From positions 62,001 through 126,000 of the forward strand of contig JAENYP010000004.1 of the NCBI GenBank assembly GCA_016841725.1: a stretch of DNA of 64,000 nucleotides. The letters are read 5' to 3'. Positions 1 through 9,047 of this stretch are shown here, in pieces. Position numbers and translations under genes: made by a program. This DNA is from Thermincola carboxydiphila (lineage in GTDB: Bacteria; Bacillota; Thermincolia; Thermincolales; UBA2595). The notes beneath the pieces are model-generated. The model worked only from the letters and a program-made list of their open reading frames with translations. It searched no databases and had not been told where the DNA came from. Numbering within the stretch: position 1 is the stretch's first letter; the number at the start of each line of letters is the position of its first letter.

Positions 1-368
1 ACACCTACACCATGCAGACCTCCGGATACCTTATACCCTTCGCCTCCAAATTTTCCTCCTGCATGAAGCATTGTCAACACAACTTCAACAGCAGGTTTAC
101 CTGTCTTCGGATGTATATCAACAGGTATCCCACGCCCATTATCAATAACAGTAACTGTCCCGTTACTGTTTAAAGATATTTCAATCAGGTCACAGTAACC
201 TCCCAGGGCCTCATCTATACTATTATCAACTACTTCATATACCAGGTGATGCAATCCTTTGGAGCTTGTACTTCCGATGTACATCCCGGGCCTTTTTCTT
301 ACTGCTTCGAGTCCCTCAAGAACCTGTATCTGTTTGGCGCCATATTCCTGATGGGTTACTTCTTCCAT
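1..368 (-). CDS. gyrB: DNA gyrase subunit B, N-terminal part (cut by window edge)
   Basis: ATP-binding N-terminus of the type II topoisomerase subunit that drives negative supercoiling together with GyrA. Only 122 codons lie in the window, because the gene runs off the left edge. The GHKL ATPase motifs are visible: EVVDN at residues 45-49, DNGRG at 76-80 and GGLHG at 116-120. The ATG at 368 is preceded by a GGAGG box about 8 bases upstream. It is the last gene of the dnaA-dnaN-recF-remB-gyrB series, but a hairpin with a U-tract separates it from remB, so it may also have its own promoter in the 118-base gap. Confidence 0.97.
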   Translation of the reverse strand, partial: MEEVTHQEYGAKQIQVLEGLEAVRKRPGMYIGSTSSKGLHHLVYEVVDNSIDEALGGYCDLIEISLNSNGTVTVIDNGRGIPVDIHPKTGKPAVEVVLTMLHAGGKFGGEGYKVSGGLHGVG

Positions 369-444
369 TATATGACCTCCGTTCGAGAATTAATCTCCAA
401 ATCAATATTTTACCACATTATTCCGTTAACCACAAGAATAACAC

Positions 445-476
445 AAAAACCGTGGCTTTTAATGCTTACCACGGCT
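445..476 (-). terminator. Putative intrinsic terminator between remB and gyrB
   Basis: A CCGTGG/CCACGG stem (50-55 pairing with 69-74 of the 400-block) has a 13-base loop and is followed on the minus strand by five T residues. The stem is short, so termination may be partial and could simply reduce read-through into gyrB. Confidence 0.5.
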
Positions 477-486
477 TGTCTTTTAT

Positions 487-747
487 TTATCTTTCATTTT
501 TGCCAATCTCCTCTTTTGATCTCTTTTTCAGGGTGCTTGGTGAAATAGGAGATAGAAAAATTTTTTTTGTTGTTATTATAAAAGACTTTGAGGCTGCATT
601 ATCTGCGATACTGTTTATAAACCCTTCTTCTTTAGCAAGTCCCATAAATTCTCGATTTATATCTGATTTATTTACCAGTTTTAAATTAAGAATAGCTATT
701 ACTTCTTCTTTGGGTACAACAGTGTCTCCTCCCAGATGAATAAACAT
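487..747 (-). CDS. remB: RemB/YaaB-type DUF370 regulator
   Basis: Small protein (86 aa) of the DUF370/RemA-RemB family, whose members regulate extracellular-matrix and biofilm genes in Bacillus. It begins MFIHLGGD and keeps the family's β-strand-rich N-terminus. Identity rests on both this N-terminus and its position between recF and gyrB, which is where yaaB (remB) sits in Bacillus. The ATG has a strong AGGAGGG box overlapping the recF stop, so it is translated in the recF operon. The role of RemB itself is poorly defined; a role in regulation here is inference from the family. Confidence 0.85.
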   Translation of the reverse strand: MFIHLGGDTVVPKEEVIAILNLKLVNKSDINREFMGLAKEEGFINSIADNAASKSFIITTKKIFLSPISPSTLKKRSKEEIGKNER

Positions 748-748
748 G

Positions 749-1873
749 TTAACCCTCCTGTATTATAGTTATGGTTCCTGATTGTGCTTCAAATATTCGA
801 CTGTTTTCTATAATAGTATCAAAGACATCTTTTATTCCTGTAGAAGTAACAAAAGTCTGTACCTTTCCTTTTACTACCTTAAGAAGATATTTTCTTCTGT
901 TAGTATCAAGTTCAGACATAACATCATCAAGGAGTAATACCGGATATTCTCCTGTTTCATTTTTCATAAATTCTATTTCAGAAAGCTTCATGCTAAGAGC
1001 CCCGGTCCGCTGTTGACCTTGTGATCCGAATGCTTTAACGTTAATATTACCTATTCTGATATCAATATCATCTCTGTGCGGTCCTAATAACGTTATTCCT
1101 TTTAGTATTTCCACTTTCCTGTTTTCTTTAAGCTTTTTTAAAAAATTATCTTCAGCAGACCCGTTTGAAGTTCCTATATCTAAATTTACGGAAGGTAGAT
1201 ATGTAAGATTAAGCTCTTCATTTCCCTCAGTGATATTAAGATGTATTTTTTGGGCAATAGGTAAGAGCTTTTTAATAACTTCATCTCTCTTCCTGATAAT
1301 GGTTACTCCATATTCTGCAAGCTGCATATCCCATACACCAAGAAGATCGTCGCTTTCTTCACCTTCCCTGACAGCCTTTAAAAGAGAGTTTCTCTGAGAT
1401 AATATCCTGTTATAATTGGCCAGGCAGTGACAATAATAAGAACTCACCTGGGAAATTTCTATATCCAGGTATCTTCTCCTTACTGAAGGACCGCCTTTAA
1501 CCAGCATCATGTCTTCCGGTGAGAAAAGAACAGCATTAATAATACCTATGAGATCACTAAGTTTCTTTCTGGGCTGCCCATTTACTTTAAGAATTTTTTT
1601 TCCGTCTGACCGTGTTGATATTTCAATTTTTACTCTGCCGGAAAACCTTTCTCCATATAAGATTATCCTAAAAAATTTTTCTCCCCAAAAAATCAGTTCC
1701 GCATCAAAACCTGTACGATGTGACTTGCCCGTAACAGTATAAAAAATCGCTTCCAGGATATTGGTTTTTCCCTGTGCATTCCTGCCTGTAATAATATTTA
1801 ACATCGGATGGAAATCTGCCTGTGTTTCCCGGTAATTTCTGTAATTATTTAGAGAAATGCCGCTTACCAGCAA
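749..1873 (-). CDS. recF: DNA replication/repair protein RecF
   Basis: SMC-like ATPase (374 aa) that loads RecA at gaps with RecO and RecR. The Walker A motif GRNAQGKT is at residues 30-37, the ABC-type signature region FGSQGQQRT at about 282-290, and Walker B LLLDD at 313-317. The length is typical for the family. The start is TTG at 1873, preceded by GAGGAG at suitable spacing, and gives MLVSGISLNNYRNY, the usual RecF opening. It sits 30 bases downstream of dnaN with no S4-domain gene (rlbA/yaaA) between them, unlike Bacillus. Confidence 0.97.
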   Translation of the reverse strand: MLVSGISLNNYRNYRETQADFHPMLNIITGRNAQGKTNILEAIFYTVTGKSHRTGFDAELIFWGEKFFRIILYGERFSGRVKIEISTRSDGKKILKVNGQPRKKLSDLIGIINAVLFSPEDMMLVKGGPSVRRRYLDIEISQVSSYYCHCLANYNRILSQRNSLLKAVREGEESDDLLGVWDMQLAEYGVTIIRKRDEVIKKLLPIAQKIHLNITEGNEELNLTYLPSVNLDIGTSNGSAEDNFLKKLKENRKVEILKGITLLGPHRDDIDIRIGNINVKAFGSQGQQRTGALSMKLSEIEFMKNETGEYPVLLLDDVMSELDTNRRKYLLKVVKGKVQTFVTSTGIKDVFDTIIENSRIFEAQSGTITIIQEG

Positions 1874-1903
1874 TTAAAAACATCTCCTCACCCAGAAACA
1901 GCG

Positions 1904-3013
1904 CTAAACTACCCTTATGGGCAATATCAGGTAAATATAGCTTTCGTCATCTATAGGCTTTATTATTCCCGGGCTTAATGGTCCTGTTAGCTCTAATATC
2001 ATTTCATCAGTGTCTATTATTTTAATTACATCAATCAGATACTTTGAATTAAAGGCTATTTGTGTTTTCTCTCCTTCCATCACTATCGGAATCTGTTCCT
2101 CTATTTTGCCTATATCAGGACTATTTGATGAAATCAACATATATTCTTCCTCAATATTAAATTTTATCACATTAGAACCTTCTTTAGCCAATAATGAGGC
2201 TCTTTCGGCCGAATCCATCAACTCTTTAGTCTTAACCTTAATCTTTGTTTTACATCCTTGTGGAATAACCTGACGATAATTTGGAAACTGTCCTTCTATC
2301 AATCTCGATATAAACCTAATTCCTGGCATTTCAAAGACCACTTGGTTTTCTCCGAAGGCAATCCTTAAATCTTCACCTTCCCCAGTCATTATCCTGTTAA
2401 GTTCATTAAGTGTCTTGCCCGGAATAATAACAGACTTTTCCAATACTTCTTCACCATTTTCAATTAAAGAGGTGCGATAGGCCAGCCTATGAGTATCAGT
2501 AGCCACCAGTTTCATATTTCCCTGCTCAATTTCCATAAGTATCCCTGTGAAAATAGGCCTGTTATCATCATTAGAAGTTGCAAAACCAACCTGTTTAATC
2601 ATTGTCTTAAAATGTTCCTGTTTGACAGTTAGTATAGAATCGCTGTCTATCTTAGGCAGCAGAGGAAAATCGTCTTCAGGCATTCCAAGAAGATTAAATT
2701 CTGATTGCCCATATTTAATTATGGTGTTGTTTTTTTCTTTGTTGCTTTCAAAATTTATGGCCACATCAGGCAGCCGCCTAACTATTTCTGTGAAATATTT
2801 TGCTGGAAGAACTACTCCTCCCTGTTCCTCTACTGTAACAGGAACAACACATTCGATACCCAGCTCGAGATCAGTAGCGCTAAAAGTTAGATGTCCTTCA
2901 GAAGCCTTAACCAAAATTCCTGTTAATACAGGAAGAGGGTTTTTTGCAGAAACGGCTCTTTGTACTACCTGTACTCCATGTAAAAAGTTATCCTTTGAAG
3001 CAATAACTTTCAT
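1904..3013 (-). CDS. dnaN: DNA polymerase III subunit beta (sliding clamp)
   Basis: Processivity clamp of the replicative polymerase (369 aa, normal length), forming a ring dimer around DNA. The reading frame stays open further upstream, but the start MKVIASKDNFLHGVQ at 3013 matches the family and has an AAGGAGG box 8 bases away, so the upstream 33 codons are not coding. The C-terminus ends in the usual clamp fashion with YLILPIRVV. A perfect DnaA box (3027-3035) overlaps the region just before its ribosome-binding site, consistent with DnaA influence on dnaN expression. Confidence 0.97.
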   Translation of the reverse strand: MKVIASKDNFLHGVQVVQRAVSAKNPLPVLTGILVKASEGHLTFSATDLELGIECVVPVTVEEQGGVVLPAKYFTEIVRRLPDVAINFESNKEKNNTIIKYGQSEFNLLGMPEDDFPLLPKIDSDSILTVKQEHFKTMIKQVGFATSNDDNRPIFTGILMEIEQGNMKLVATDTHRLAYRTSLIENGEEVLEKSVIIPGKTLNELNRIMTGEGEDLRIAFGENQVVFEMPGIRFISRLIEGQFPNYRQVIPQGCKTKIKVKTKELMDSAERASLLAKEGSNVIKFNIEEEYMLISSNSPDIGKIEEQIPIVMEGEKTQIAFNSKYLIDVIKIIDTDEMILELTGPLSPGIIKPIDDESYIYLILPIRVV

Positions 3014-3287
3014 AAAATGACCTCCTTTATCCACAAGGGGAGTTTTTTTAATATAAAAGATTACCGTGTTTATTATATTTAAATAATATAAGGAGTAATA
3101 GTAGTAATACATGTGAATATGTGGATATGTGTTTTAAAAGCATGTCCAGCGCCTCTTAAAGTATGTTGAAAAAATGTTCATATTTTGAATCATTTATTAA
3201 CAAAATATTAAGGTTGTAAAAAAGGCTGTAACTTATTCACACTTATTCACAAACAAAACCCCTGATATCCAGATAGTTATCCCCATC
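3014..3287. other. dnaN-dnaA intergenic region with DnaA boxes (origin half-site)
   Basis: Three perfect DnaA boxes of the form TTATNCACA lie here, all reading on the plus strand: 3027-3035, 3233-3241 and 3243-3251. The last two are tandem with one base between them. A one-mismatch box (TTATCCCCA) is at 3277-3285, just inside the dnaA terminus. Such a cluster downstream of dnaA, paired with another upstream, is the bipartite origin layout known from Bacillus. No promoter for dnaN is obvious. Confidence 0.8.
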
Positions 3288-4709
3288 TTAATTAGACTGC
3301 ATAATAATATTTTTTAATTCCTTTACTGTTGATTGGAGGACTGTATCTTCCTGAAGGGAAGATGATATTTTTTCATATGCATGCATAACCGTTGTATGGT
3401 CTCTTCCACCGAATTCATCACCTATTTTTGGAAGAGAATTATCGGTTAGTTCCCTGCTAAGATACATAGCTATCTGTCTTGGGAAAGCAACAGAACGGGT
3501 TCTTCTTTTTGATTTAAAGTCTTCCAATCTAAGGTTAAAGTATTCAGAAACGGATTTTTGAATAATAGAAATGGTAATTATTTTAGGTTTTCTTGCCGGT
3601 AAAATATCTTTTAAAGCCTCATTTGCTAATTCAGGAGTTATTGGGGCATGTTTAATCGAGGAATATGCCATAACCCTTATCAGTGCACCTTCAAGTTCCC
3701 TGATATTAGAGTGAATTTGATCAGCAATATATGATATTACATCATCAGATACTTTGAGGTTTTCCAGTTTAGCTTTTTTCCTGAGTATGGCTATTCTGGT
3801 TTCTAAATCAGGAGGTTGGATGTCGGTGATGAGTCCCCATTCAAAACGGGAACGCAAACGGTCTTCCAAAGTAGGTATTTCTTTTGGAGGTCTGTCACTG
3901 GAAATGATTATCTGCTTATTTGCTTCATATAAGGCATTAAAAGTATGAAAAAATTCTTCCTGGGTTCTCTCTTTACCTGCCAGGAACTGAATGTCATCAA
4001 CAAGGAGTATATCCATTGTACGGTATTTATTTCGGAAGTCGACGGTTTTATCATCCCTGATGGAATTTATCAGTTCATTAGTGAACTTTTCTGAAGACAC
4101 ATAAAAAACTCTGGTGGAAGATGCGTTGGCCAGGATATGGTGACCTATTGCCTGCATTAGGTGAGTCTTTCCCAAACCAACTCCTCCATAAATAAATAAG
4201 GGGTTATATGATTTAGCAGGCGATTCTGCAACTGCAAGTGAAGCTGCATGTGCAAAGCGGTTACTGTTACCCACAACAAAAGTATCAAAAGTATATTTTG
4301 GATTTAAGTAAGAATAAGACGATTCAGCAAAATTATTCTTTTCATCCAAGGTTATTTTTAATGATTTTGTATTGGTGGCAAAATCGTTATCATAACTATT
4401 AGAGTCCACGTTAGAATCCATTTCAAAAGTATCATCTGAAAAATAGGCTTCCCCTGAGCTTGGAAGAACAAAAGAAAGTCCTATTTCCCTATTAAGGAGT
4501 TTTTCCAGTGAACCTTTGATGACCTCATAATACCGGCTTTCCAGCCAGTCTTTGGCAAAGTCATTAGGTACCTCAATTACCATCGTGTGATCACGGTACT
4601 GAACAGGCCTGGTAAATTTAACCCACATCTCAAATGAGGGTTTACTTACCTGTTTTTTCAAAACAGATAAGGCCTGTTGCCAAATTTCATCGATTTCCGG
4701 GAACAGCAT
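3288..4709 (-). CDS. dnaA: Chromosomal replication initiator DnaA
   Basis: AAA+ initiator (473 aa) that binds the DnaA boxes on both sides of its own gene and melts oriC. Domain I is residues 1-80, followed by a variable Asp/Asn/Ser-rich linker to about 135. The AAA+ domain has Walker A GGVGLGKT at 175-182 and Walker B ILLVDD at 234-239. The domain IV DNA-binding signature [15 protein letters not shown] is at 434-448. The ATG at 4709 has GGAGG 7 bases upstream. Perfect boxes in the upstream region (4768-4776) suggest autoregulation. Confidence 0.98.
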   Translation of the reverse strand: MLFPEIDEIWQQALSVLKKQVSKPSFEMWVKFTRPVQYRDHTMVIEVPNDFAKDWLESRYYEVIKGSLEKLLNREIGLSFVLPSSGEAYFSDDTFEMDSNVDSNSYDNDFATNTKSLKITLDEKNNFAESSYSYLNPKYTFDTFVVGNSNRFAHAASLAVAESPAKSYNPLFIYGGVGLGKTHLMQAIGHHILANASSTRVFYVSSEKFTNELINSIRDDKTVDFRNKYRTMDILLVDDIQFLAGKERTQEEFFHTFNALYEANKQIIISSDRPPKEIPTLEDRLRSRFEWGLITDIQPPDLETRIAILRKKAKLENLKVSDDVISYIADQIHSNIRELEGALIRVMAYSSIKHAPITPELANEALKDILPARKPKIITISIIQKSVSEYFNLRLEDFKSKRRTRSVAFPRQIAMYLSRELTDNSLPKIGDEFGGRDHTTVMHAYEKISSSLQEDTVLQSTVKELKNIIMQSN

Positions 4710-5424
4710 AATAAAACCTCCTAGACAAGAAAAACAATTATTTGTTATTAAGAATAAATACTAAAAGTTATCCACAATTATAAAAAGAGTTCGAAAAACA
4801 CTTGATTTTTCTGGGTTTATTTTGATTATCCTCTGAGTATTTTTGCTGTAAGCCTACGGATACAAAGGTTTAAGGACTATTAGAAAAACACAAAAAAAGA
4901 ATTTGTAAAATATAAGTATGTGTCATAGAGGCCCGTTAGACGTAAAACCAGACAAGTTATACACAGTTTATACACAATAAAATAAAACTGTGGATTTTTT
5001 AGGATATTAATTTAAATAGGCAAAAAGAGAAACAAAAATACCATTTTTAAAAATGGTATTAAAGTTTAGAAGATATCATTTATTCACATTCTATCCCCAG
5101 ACTGTAATATTAATTAATGTAATACACAGTATTAATGGTCTTAACATATATAAAGCCCAACTGGAATAAAAATCAGGCTTGTCTTAATTTTGGTAAGTTA
5201 ATGATATCAAATTTCAGGTATGTTATCAACAATTAATTTAAAAGTTATACACAATTGCCAAAGTTAATTTTTCTAAGAAGAAAAGGTAATCTGGTTAATG
5301 CCCTTGACGTTGTAGTTTGATTAATATATAATTTTGTATGTATGTCTCTGGACTGAGGACAAACTAAAACCGGATGATTGTATTTTAAGGGTTAAAGGTG
5401 AATAACAAAAAGGAGGTGCGAATA
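4710..5424. other. oriC: main replication origin region
   Basis: A 715-base AT-rich gap between divergently oriented dnaA and rpmH. Perfect DnaA boxes (TTATNCACA) are at 4768-4776, 4957-4965, 4968-4976, 5080-5088 and 5245-5253, all in the same orientation, with a near-match at 5223-5231. The pair at 4957-4976 is tandem with a two-base gap and is followed by a very AT-rich stretch (4977-5045), a plausible unwinding element. No protein-coding gene is seen. The rpmH promoter lies at the right end. Confidence 0.92.
5304..5332 (+). promoter_or_regulatory. Sigma-A-type promoter of rpmH
   Basis: TTGACG at 5304-5309 and TATAAT at 5327-5332 with a 17-base spacer, a near-consensus housekeeping promoter. 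Transcription would start near 5340, giving an approximately 85-base leader before rpmH. Confidence 0.85.
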
Positions 5425-5559
5425 TTGAAGCAGACTTACCAGCCAAAGAACCGTAAGCATAAAAGGGTTCATGGCTTTATAAAAAGAATGAGTACAAAAG
5501 CAGGTCGGAATTTATTAAAAAGACGACGTCTTAAAGGAAGAGCAAAACTGTCAGCATAA
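5425..5559 (+). CDS. rpmH: 50S ribosomal protein L34
   Basis: Small basic ribosomal protein (44 aa) that starts at a TTG codon, with AGGAGGTG 8 bases upstream. It reads [14 protein letters not shown] at the start and carries the family signature around RMSTKAGR, followed by an Arg/Lys-rich tail. It heads the conserved rpmH-rnpA-yidD-yidC-khpB series to the right of oriC. It is followed at once by a terminator-like hairpin, so rnpA may depend on read-through or on a weak promoter in the 134-base gap. Confidence 0.97.
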   Translation: MKQTYQPKNRKHKRVHGFIKRMSTKAGRNLLKRRRLKGRAKLSA

Positions 5560-5585
5560 GGCCGCTTTTAGTGGCCTTTTAGTTT
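5558..5585 (+). terminator. Hairpin terminator after rpmH
   Basis: An AAGGCCGC/GTGGCCTT stem with a five-base loop, followed by TTTTAGTTTATTT. It overlaps the rpmH stop codon. It probably lowers transcription into rnpA relative to the abundant L34 message. Confidence 0.7.
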
Positions 5586-5693
5586 ATTTCTCCTAAAAAA
5601 AGGTAATTGTTATTAAAAGATAATGATAAGGGTATATTATATATGTTAAGGATGATTAAGGTTTATTGGGATATCTTCTTTATGAGGTAAAAT

Positions 5694-6035
5694 ATGGGTT
5701 TCAATAGTTTAACGAAAAGCAAAGAGTTTAGTAAGGTCTATAAAGGCGGAAAAACAGTTGTTGACAAGTATTTGGTAATCTATTGCCTTCCTAACGACCG
5801 GGGCATAACCAGATTTGGCTTTTCAGTTGGAAAAAAAATTGGAAAAGCAGTTATTAGAAACAGGATTAAAAGGATAATGAGAGAAATATGTAGGAAAAAC
5901 AGTGATATCATAAAAGAAGGTTTTGACTGTGTAATTATAGTAAGGCCAAGAATTAAGGAATCTCCTGAATATAGAAATATGGAAAAAAGTTTTTTAAATC
6001 TGGCTGCAAGGGCAGGCCTTATTAGAAAGAGTTGA
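5694..6035 (+). CDS. rnpA: Ribonuclease P protein component
   Basis: Protein cofactor (113 aa) of RNase P, which matures tRNA 5' ends together with the rnpB RNA (not in this window). The central RNR motif region AVIRNRIKRIMRE is present around residues 53-66, with the family FSVGKKIG stretch before it. The ATG at 5694 follows GAGGT. It is seven bases upstream of yidD and clearly in one operon with it. Length and motifs are normal. Confidence 0.97.
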   Translation: MGFNSLTKSKEFSKVYKGGKTVVDKYLVIYCLPNDRGITRFGFSVGKKIGKAVIRNRIKRIMREICRKNSDIIKEGFDCVIIVRPRIKESPEYRNMEKSFLNLAARAGLIRKS

Positions 6036-6041
6036 ACAGTC

Positions 6042-6251
6042 ATGAGAAAACTGTTAATATTGGTTATTAAGTTTTATCAGAAGGTATTGTCTCCGATGAA
6101 ACCCAAAAGCTGCCGTTTTTATCCTACTTGTTCGGAATATGCGCTGCAGGCAGTTGACAAGTATGGTGTTATTAAAGGTACTCTAAAAGCTTTGGCCAGA
6201 ATAGTGAGGTGTCATCCTTTCAATCCGGGAGGGTATGACCCTGTGAAATAA
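6042..6251 (+). CDS. yidD: Membrane protein insertion efficiency factor YidD
   Basis: Short peripheral membrane protein (69 aa) that assists insertion of inner-membrane proteins with YidC. The signature [11 protein letters not shown] (residues 24-34) and the second conserved cysteine in RCHPFNPGG are present. It lies between rnpA and yidC as in nearly all bacteria, and the initiating ATG overlaps no other gene. Length is typical. Confidence 0.96.
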   Translation: MRKLLILVIKFYQKVLSPMKPKSCRFYPTCSEYALQAVDKYGVIKGTLKALARIVRCHPFNPGGYDPVK

Positions 6252-6278
6252 TCGAGCTTTTCAAAGGGGGGTTAATTT

Positions 6279-7016
6279 TTGAGCCTGTTTGTAGACGGGA
6301 TGACACAGGTACTGAACTTTTTTTACGATATTACCAAACAAATAGGAATTCCCAGTTATGGTCTGGCAATAATATTTTTAACTGTTGCCATAAAAATGCT
6401 GCTTTATCCTCTTAGTGTGAAACAGATGAGGTCCCTTAAAATTACGCAGCATCTACAGCCAAAGATAAAGGAAGTACAGGAAAAGTATAAAAAGGACCCG
6501 CAAAAAGCCCAAGTGGCTGTAATGGAGATTTATAAACAATATGGTGCCAGCCCGCTGTCCGGGTGCCTGCCGCTGCTAATTCAGATGCCGATATTAATTG
6601 CTTTGTACCAGACGCTTTATAAGTTTCAATTTCCAGTAAAGGCACATGCGGCTTTTCTTTGGATTCAGAACCTGAAGGAACCTGACCATTTGTTCATTAT
6701 GCCAATACTGGCCGCGGTGACTACTTTTGGTCTGCAGAGGATGACAACAAATATGAAAGACCCTACTCAAAGGACAATGCTGTTTGGGATGCCGTTGTTT
6801 ATTGGTTTTATTACATATAGGTTTCCTGCAGGTCTAGGTTTGTATTGGGTAATGACAAACATAGTTGGCGCTGTGCAGCAATATTTTATCAACAGAAAGC
6901 CTTTACCGGATGTTATAAAGGAGGAAGTTGCCGAAGATGAAGGAGATAACCAAAAGCGCAAAGACGGTGGAAGAAGCAGTAAAGGAAGCGTTAAAAGAAC
7001 TAAGGCTGGAAAATGA
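6279..7016 (+). CDS. yidC: Membrane protein insertase YidC (Oxa1 family, Gram-positive type)
   Basis: Insertase (245 aa) for small membrane proteins. The start is TTG at 6279 with AAAGGGGGG upstream. It has the Oxa1 core: a first hydrophobic segment around residues 25-45, a charged cytosolic hairpin with the amphipathic QPKIKEVQEKYKKDP stretch, and four further membrane segments including MPLFIGFITYRFPAGLGLYW. There is no lipobox signal peptide, unlike the Bacillus SpoIIIJ form. The basic C-terminal tail (KKRKDGG-type residues) is encoded by DNA that also starts khpB in another frame. Confidence 0.96.
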   Translation: MSLFVDGMTQVLNFFYDITKQIGIPSYGLAIIFLTVAIKMLLYPLSVKQMRSLKITQHLQPKIKEVQEKYKKDPQKAQVAVMEIYKQYGASPLSGCLPLLIQMPILIALYQTLYKFQFPVKAHAAFLWIQNLKEPDHLFIMPILAAVTTFGLQRMTTNMKDPTQRTMLFGMPLFIGFITYRFPAGLGLYWVMTNIVGAVQQYFINRKPLPDVIKEEVAEDEGDNQKRKDGGRSSKGSVKRTKAGK

Positions 7017-7557
7017 TGAAGTTGAAATTGAAATTCTGGAGGAAGCAAGTAAGGGTCTTTTTGGCTTTCTGGGGACCAAAGATGCCAAAGTTAAAGTAAC
7101 TGAAAAAGTTGTTCCAGAAAAAAGAGCAGGCCGAATCCTGCAGCAGATTTTTAGTTATATGGATCTTGAAGTAGAAATTAATACCAGTGATTGTGATGAT
7201 TATATAAAAATTGACCTGTCCGGGCCTGACCTTGGGATACTCATTGGACGCAGAGGTGATACACTGGATTCTTTACAGTATTACATTAACCTGTCGGCAA
7301 ACAAAAGAGCTGAGAAGAGGGTCAAATTTATTATTGATGTTGAAGGATATCGCCAGAGAAGACAGGAAACCCTGAGCCGGCTTGCTTTGAAACTGGCAGA
7401 TAAGGCCAAGAGAAAGGGTAGAAATGTTGTCTTAGAGCCAATGAATCCACATGAAAGAAGAGTAATACATACTGCACTTCAGAATCACAATGAAGTTTTT
7501 ACTTACAGCGAAGGTGAGGAACCGTATAGAAAGATTATAATTTCACCGAAAAAATAA
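6937..7557 (+). CDS. khpB: RNA-binding protein KhpB/Jag
   Basis: Cytoplasmic RNA-binding protein (206 aa) with an N-terminal Jag_N domain (MKEITKSAKTVEEAVKEAL), a linker with SKGLFGFLG, a KH domain (LGILIGRRGDTLDSLQY) and a C-terminal R3H domain (MNPHERRVIHTALQ). KhpB homologues act with KhpA in cell-wall and division control. The reading frame opens at a TTG nine bases earlier, but the ATG at 6937 fits the family start. AAGGAGG at 6918-6924 serves either. It overlaps the 3' end of yidC by 80 bases. Confidence 0.94.
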   Translation: MKEITKSAKTVEEAVKEALKELRLENDEVEIEILEEASKGLFGFLGTKDAKVKVTEKVVPEKRAGRILQQIFSYMDLEVEINTSDCDDYIKIDLSGPDLGILIGRRGDTLDSLQYYINLSANKRAEKRVKFIIDVEGYRQRRQETLSRLALKLADKAKRKGRNVVLEPMNPHERRVIHTALQNHNEVFTYSEGEEPYRKIIISPKK

Positions 7558-7588
7558 ATATTCGGAGAAAACATATAATAAAACTGCT

Positions 7589-7624
7589 AAAACCCAGTAA
7601 TAACTAATATTACTGGGTTTTTAT
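7589..7624 (+). terminator. Intrinsic terminator after khpB
   Basis: A perfect 14-bp stem (7589-7602 with 7608-7621), five-base loop, and T-rich 3' arm running into TTTTTATAAA. It closes the rpmH-khpB transcription unit just before mnmE. Confidence 0.85.
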
Positions 7625-7661
7625 AAAGGGTGAAGTAACTTTTATTACGGAGGTGGCTTTG

Positions 7662-9038
7662 GTGATAGATGATACAATAGCGGCGATATCAACCCCAATA
7701 GGCTCTGCTGGAATTGGAATAGTAAGGCTGAGTGGAAAAAGGGCTGTAATGATAGCAGAGAGCATATTTAGGGGGAAAAAAAAGAAGCTTGCCGAAGCTC
7801 CTGCTTTTAGTATCACTTATGGGCACATAATTAACAAAAATGAAGAAGTCATTGATGAAGTATTAGTTTCAGTTATGAGAGCCCCGAAAAGCTTTACGGC
7901 TGAGGATGTCGTGGAAATAAATTGTCACGGCGGAGTTGTTGCGGTTAGAAAGGTTATGGAAATGGTCCTAAAAGGTGGTGCCAGACTGGCTGAACCCGGA
8001 GAATTCAGTAAACGGGCATTTTTAAATGGAAGAATAGACCTAGCACAGGCTGAATCTATAATTGACTTAATTAATGCAAAAACCGAGAAGAGTTTGCAGG
8101 TTGCTGTCGGTCAGCTGACAGGGACCCTTTCAGATAAAATCAGATACATGCGTCGTCAGCTATTGGAGTTAATTGCACAGATTGAGGCAGGGATTGATTT
8201 TCCTGAAGATGATATTGAGGAAATTACCGTAACCATAATTAAAAAGAGACTTTTCGAAGTATTAGGGGATATAAGGATGTTGCTGGAGACAGCTGATACG
8301 GGGAAAATATTTCGTGAAGGCATAAAAACGGTTATTATTGGCAAACCCAATGTAGGAAAATCTTCACTGCTGAATGCGCTTTTACGGGAAAAAAGGGCTA
8401 TAGTTACAGATGTACCCGGTACTACCAGGGATATAATTGAAGAGGTTGTAAGCATCAGGGGTATCCCCCTGAAACTTGTGGATACGGCAGGCATCAGGGA
8501 TACTGAAGACTTCATCGAAAAAATCGGTGTGGAAAGATCCAAAGAAATGTTCATCGGAGCAGATTTGGTGCTTTTTATGACTGATGCTTCCACCGGCTTA
8601 ACCGAAGAAGACAGGGAAATTATTAAGCTTATGAAAAACAAGAATTCCCTGGTAATTATAAATAAGACTGATTTAAAAAAGCAAACAGATTTTTCTGAAA
8701 TAAAGGGATTGGTTGGGGAAAAAGATACAGTGGAAATGTCCTTATTAACAGGTGAGGGATTGGAAGTCCTGGAAGAAAAAATTGAACAATTGGTATATGC
8801 TGGAAGGGTCTTTGTCCAGGATGAAGTGATGATTACAAACATCAGACATAAAAATTCCCTGGCACTAGTTCAAAAAAGTCTGGAAGAGGCAGTAAACACA
8901 ATTAATGCTGAGATGCCTGTTGATTGTGTGGCCATAGACTTAAAGGCTGCATGGGAAACACTTGGCGAAATAACCGGTGAGACTGTAAGTGAAGACCTTA
9001 TAGATCAAATTTTCAGCCAGTTTTGTATTGGAAAATAG
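7662..9038 (+). CDS. mnmE: tRNA uridine-5-carboxymethylaminomethyl modification GTPase MnmE
   Basis: GTPase (458 aa) that with MnmG modifies wobble uridine 34 of tRNAs. The N-terminal tetrahydrofolate-binding domain begins IDDTIAAISTPIG. The G domain carries GKPNVGKS at about 227-234, and the C-terminal catalytic FCIGK is intact. The frame opens at GTG 7653, but the GGAGGTGG box (7649-7656) overlaps that codon, so GTG 7662 (eight bases downstream) is preferred; TTG 7659 is the alternative. It is followed nine bases later by mnmG. Confidence 0.96.
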   Translation: MIDDTIAAISTPIGSAGIGIVRLSGKRAVMIAESIFRGKKKKLAEAPAFSITYGHIINKNEEVIDEVLVSVMRAPKSFTAEDVVEINCHGGVVAVRKVMEMVLKGGARLAEPGEFSKRAFLNGRIDLAQAESIIDLINAKTEKSLQVAVGQLTGTLSDKIRYMRRQLLELIAQIEAGIDFPEDDIEEITVTIIKKRLFEVLGDIRMLLETADTGKIFREGIKTVIIGKPNVGKSSLLNALLREKRAIVTDVPGTTRDIIEEVVSIRGIPLKLVDTAGIRDTEDFIEKIGVERSKEMFIGADLVLFMTDASTGLTEEDREIIKLMKNKNSLVIINKTDLKKQTDFSEIKGLVGEKDTVEMSLLTGEGLEVLEEKIEQLVYAGRVFVQDEVMITNIRHKNSLALVQKSLEEAVNTINAEMPVDCVAIDLKAAWETLGEITGETVSEDLIDQIFSQFCIGK

Positions 9039-9047
9039 GAGGATATC

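Noticed and set aside
246-548. 100-codon plus-strand frame over the gyrB start
   Set aside because: It is antisense to the conserved gyrB coding region and has no support of its own.
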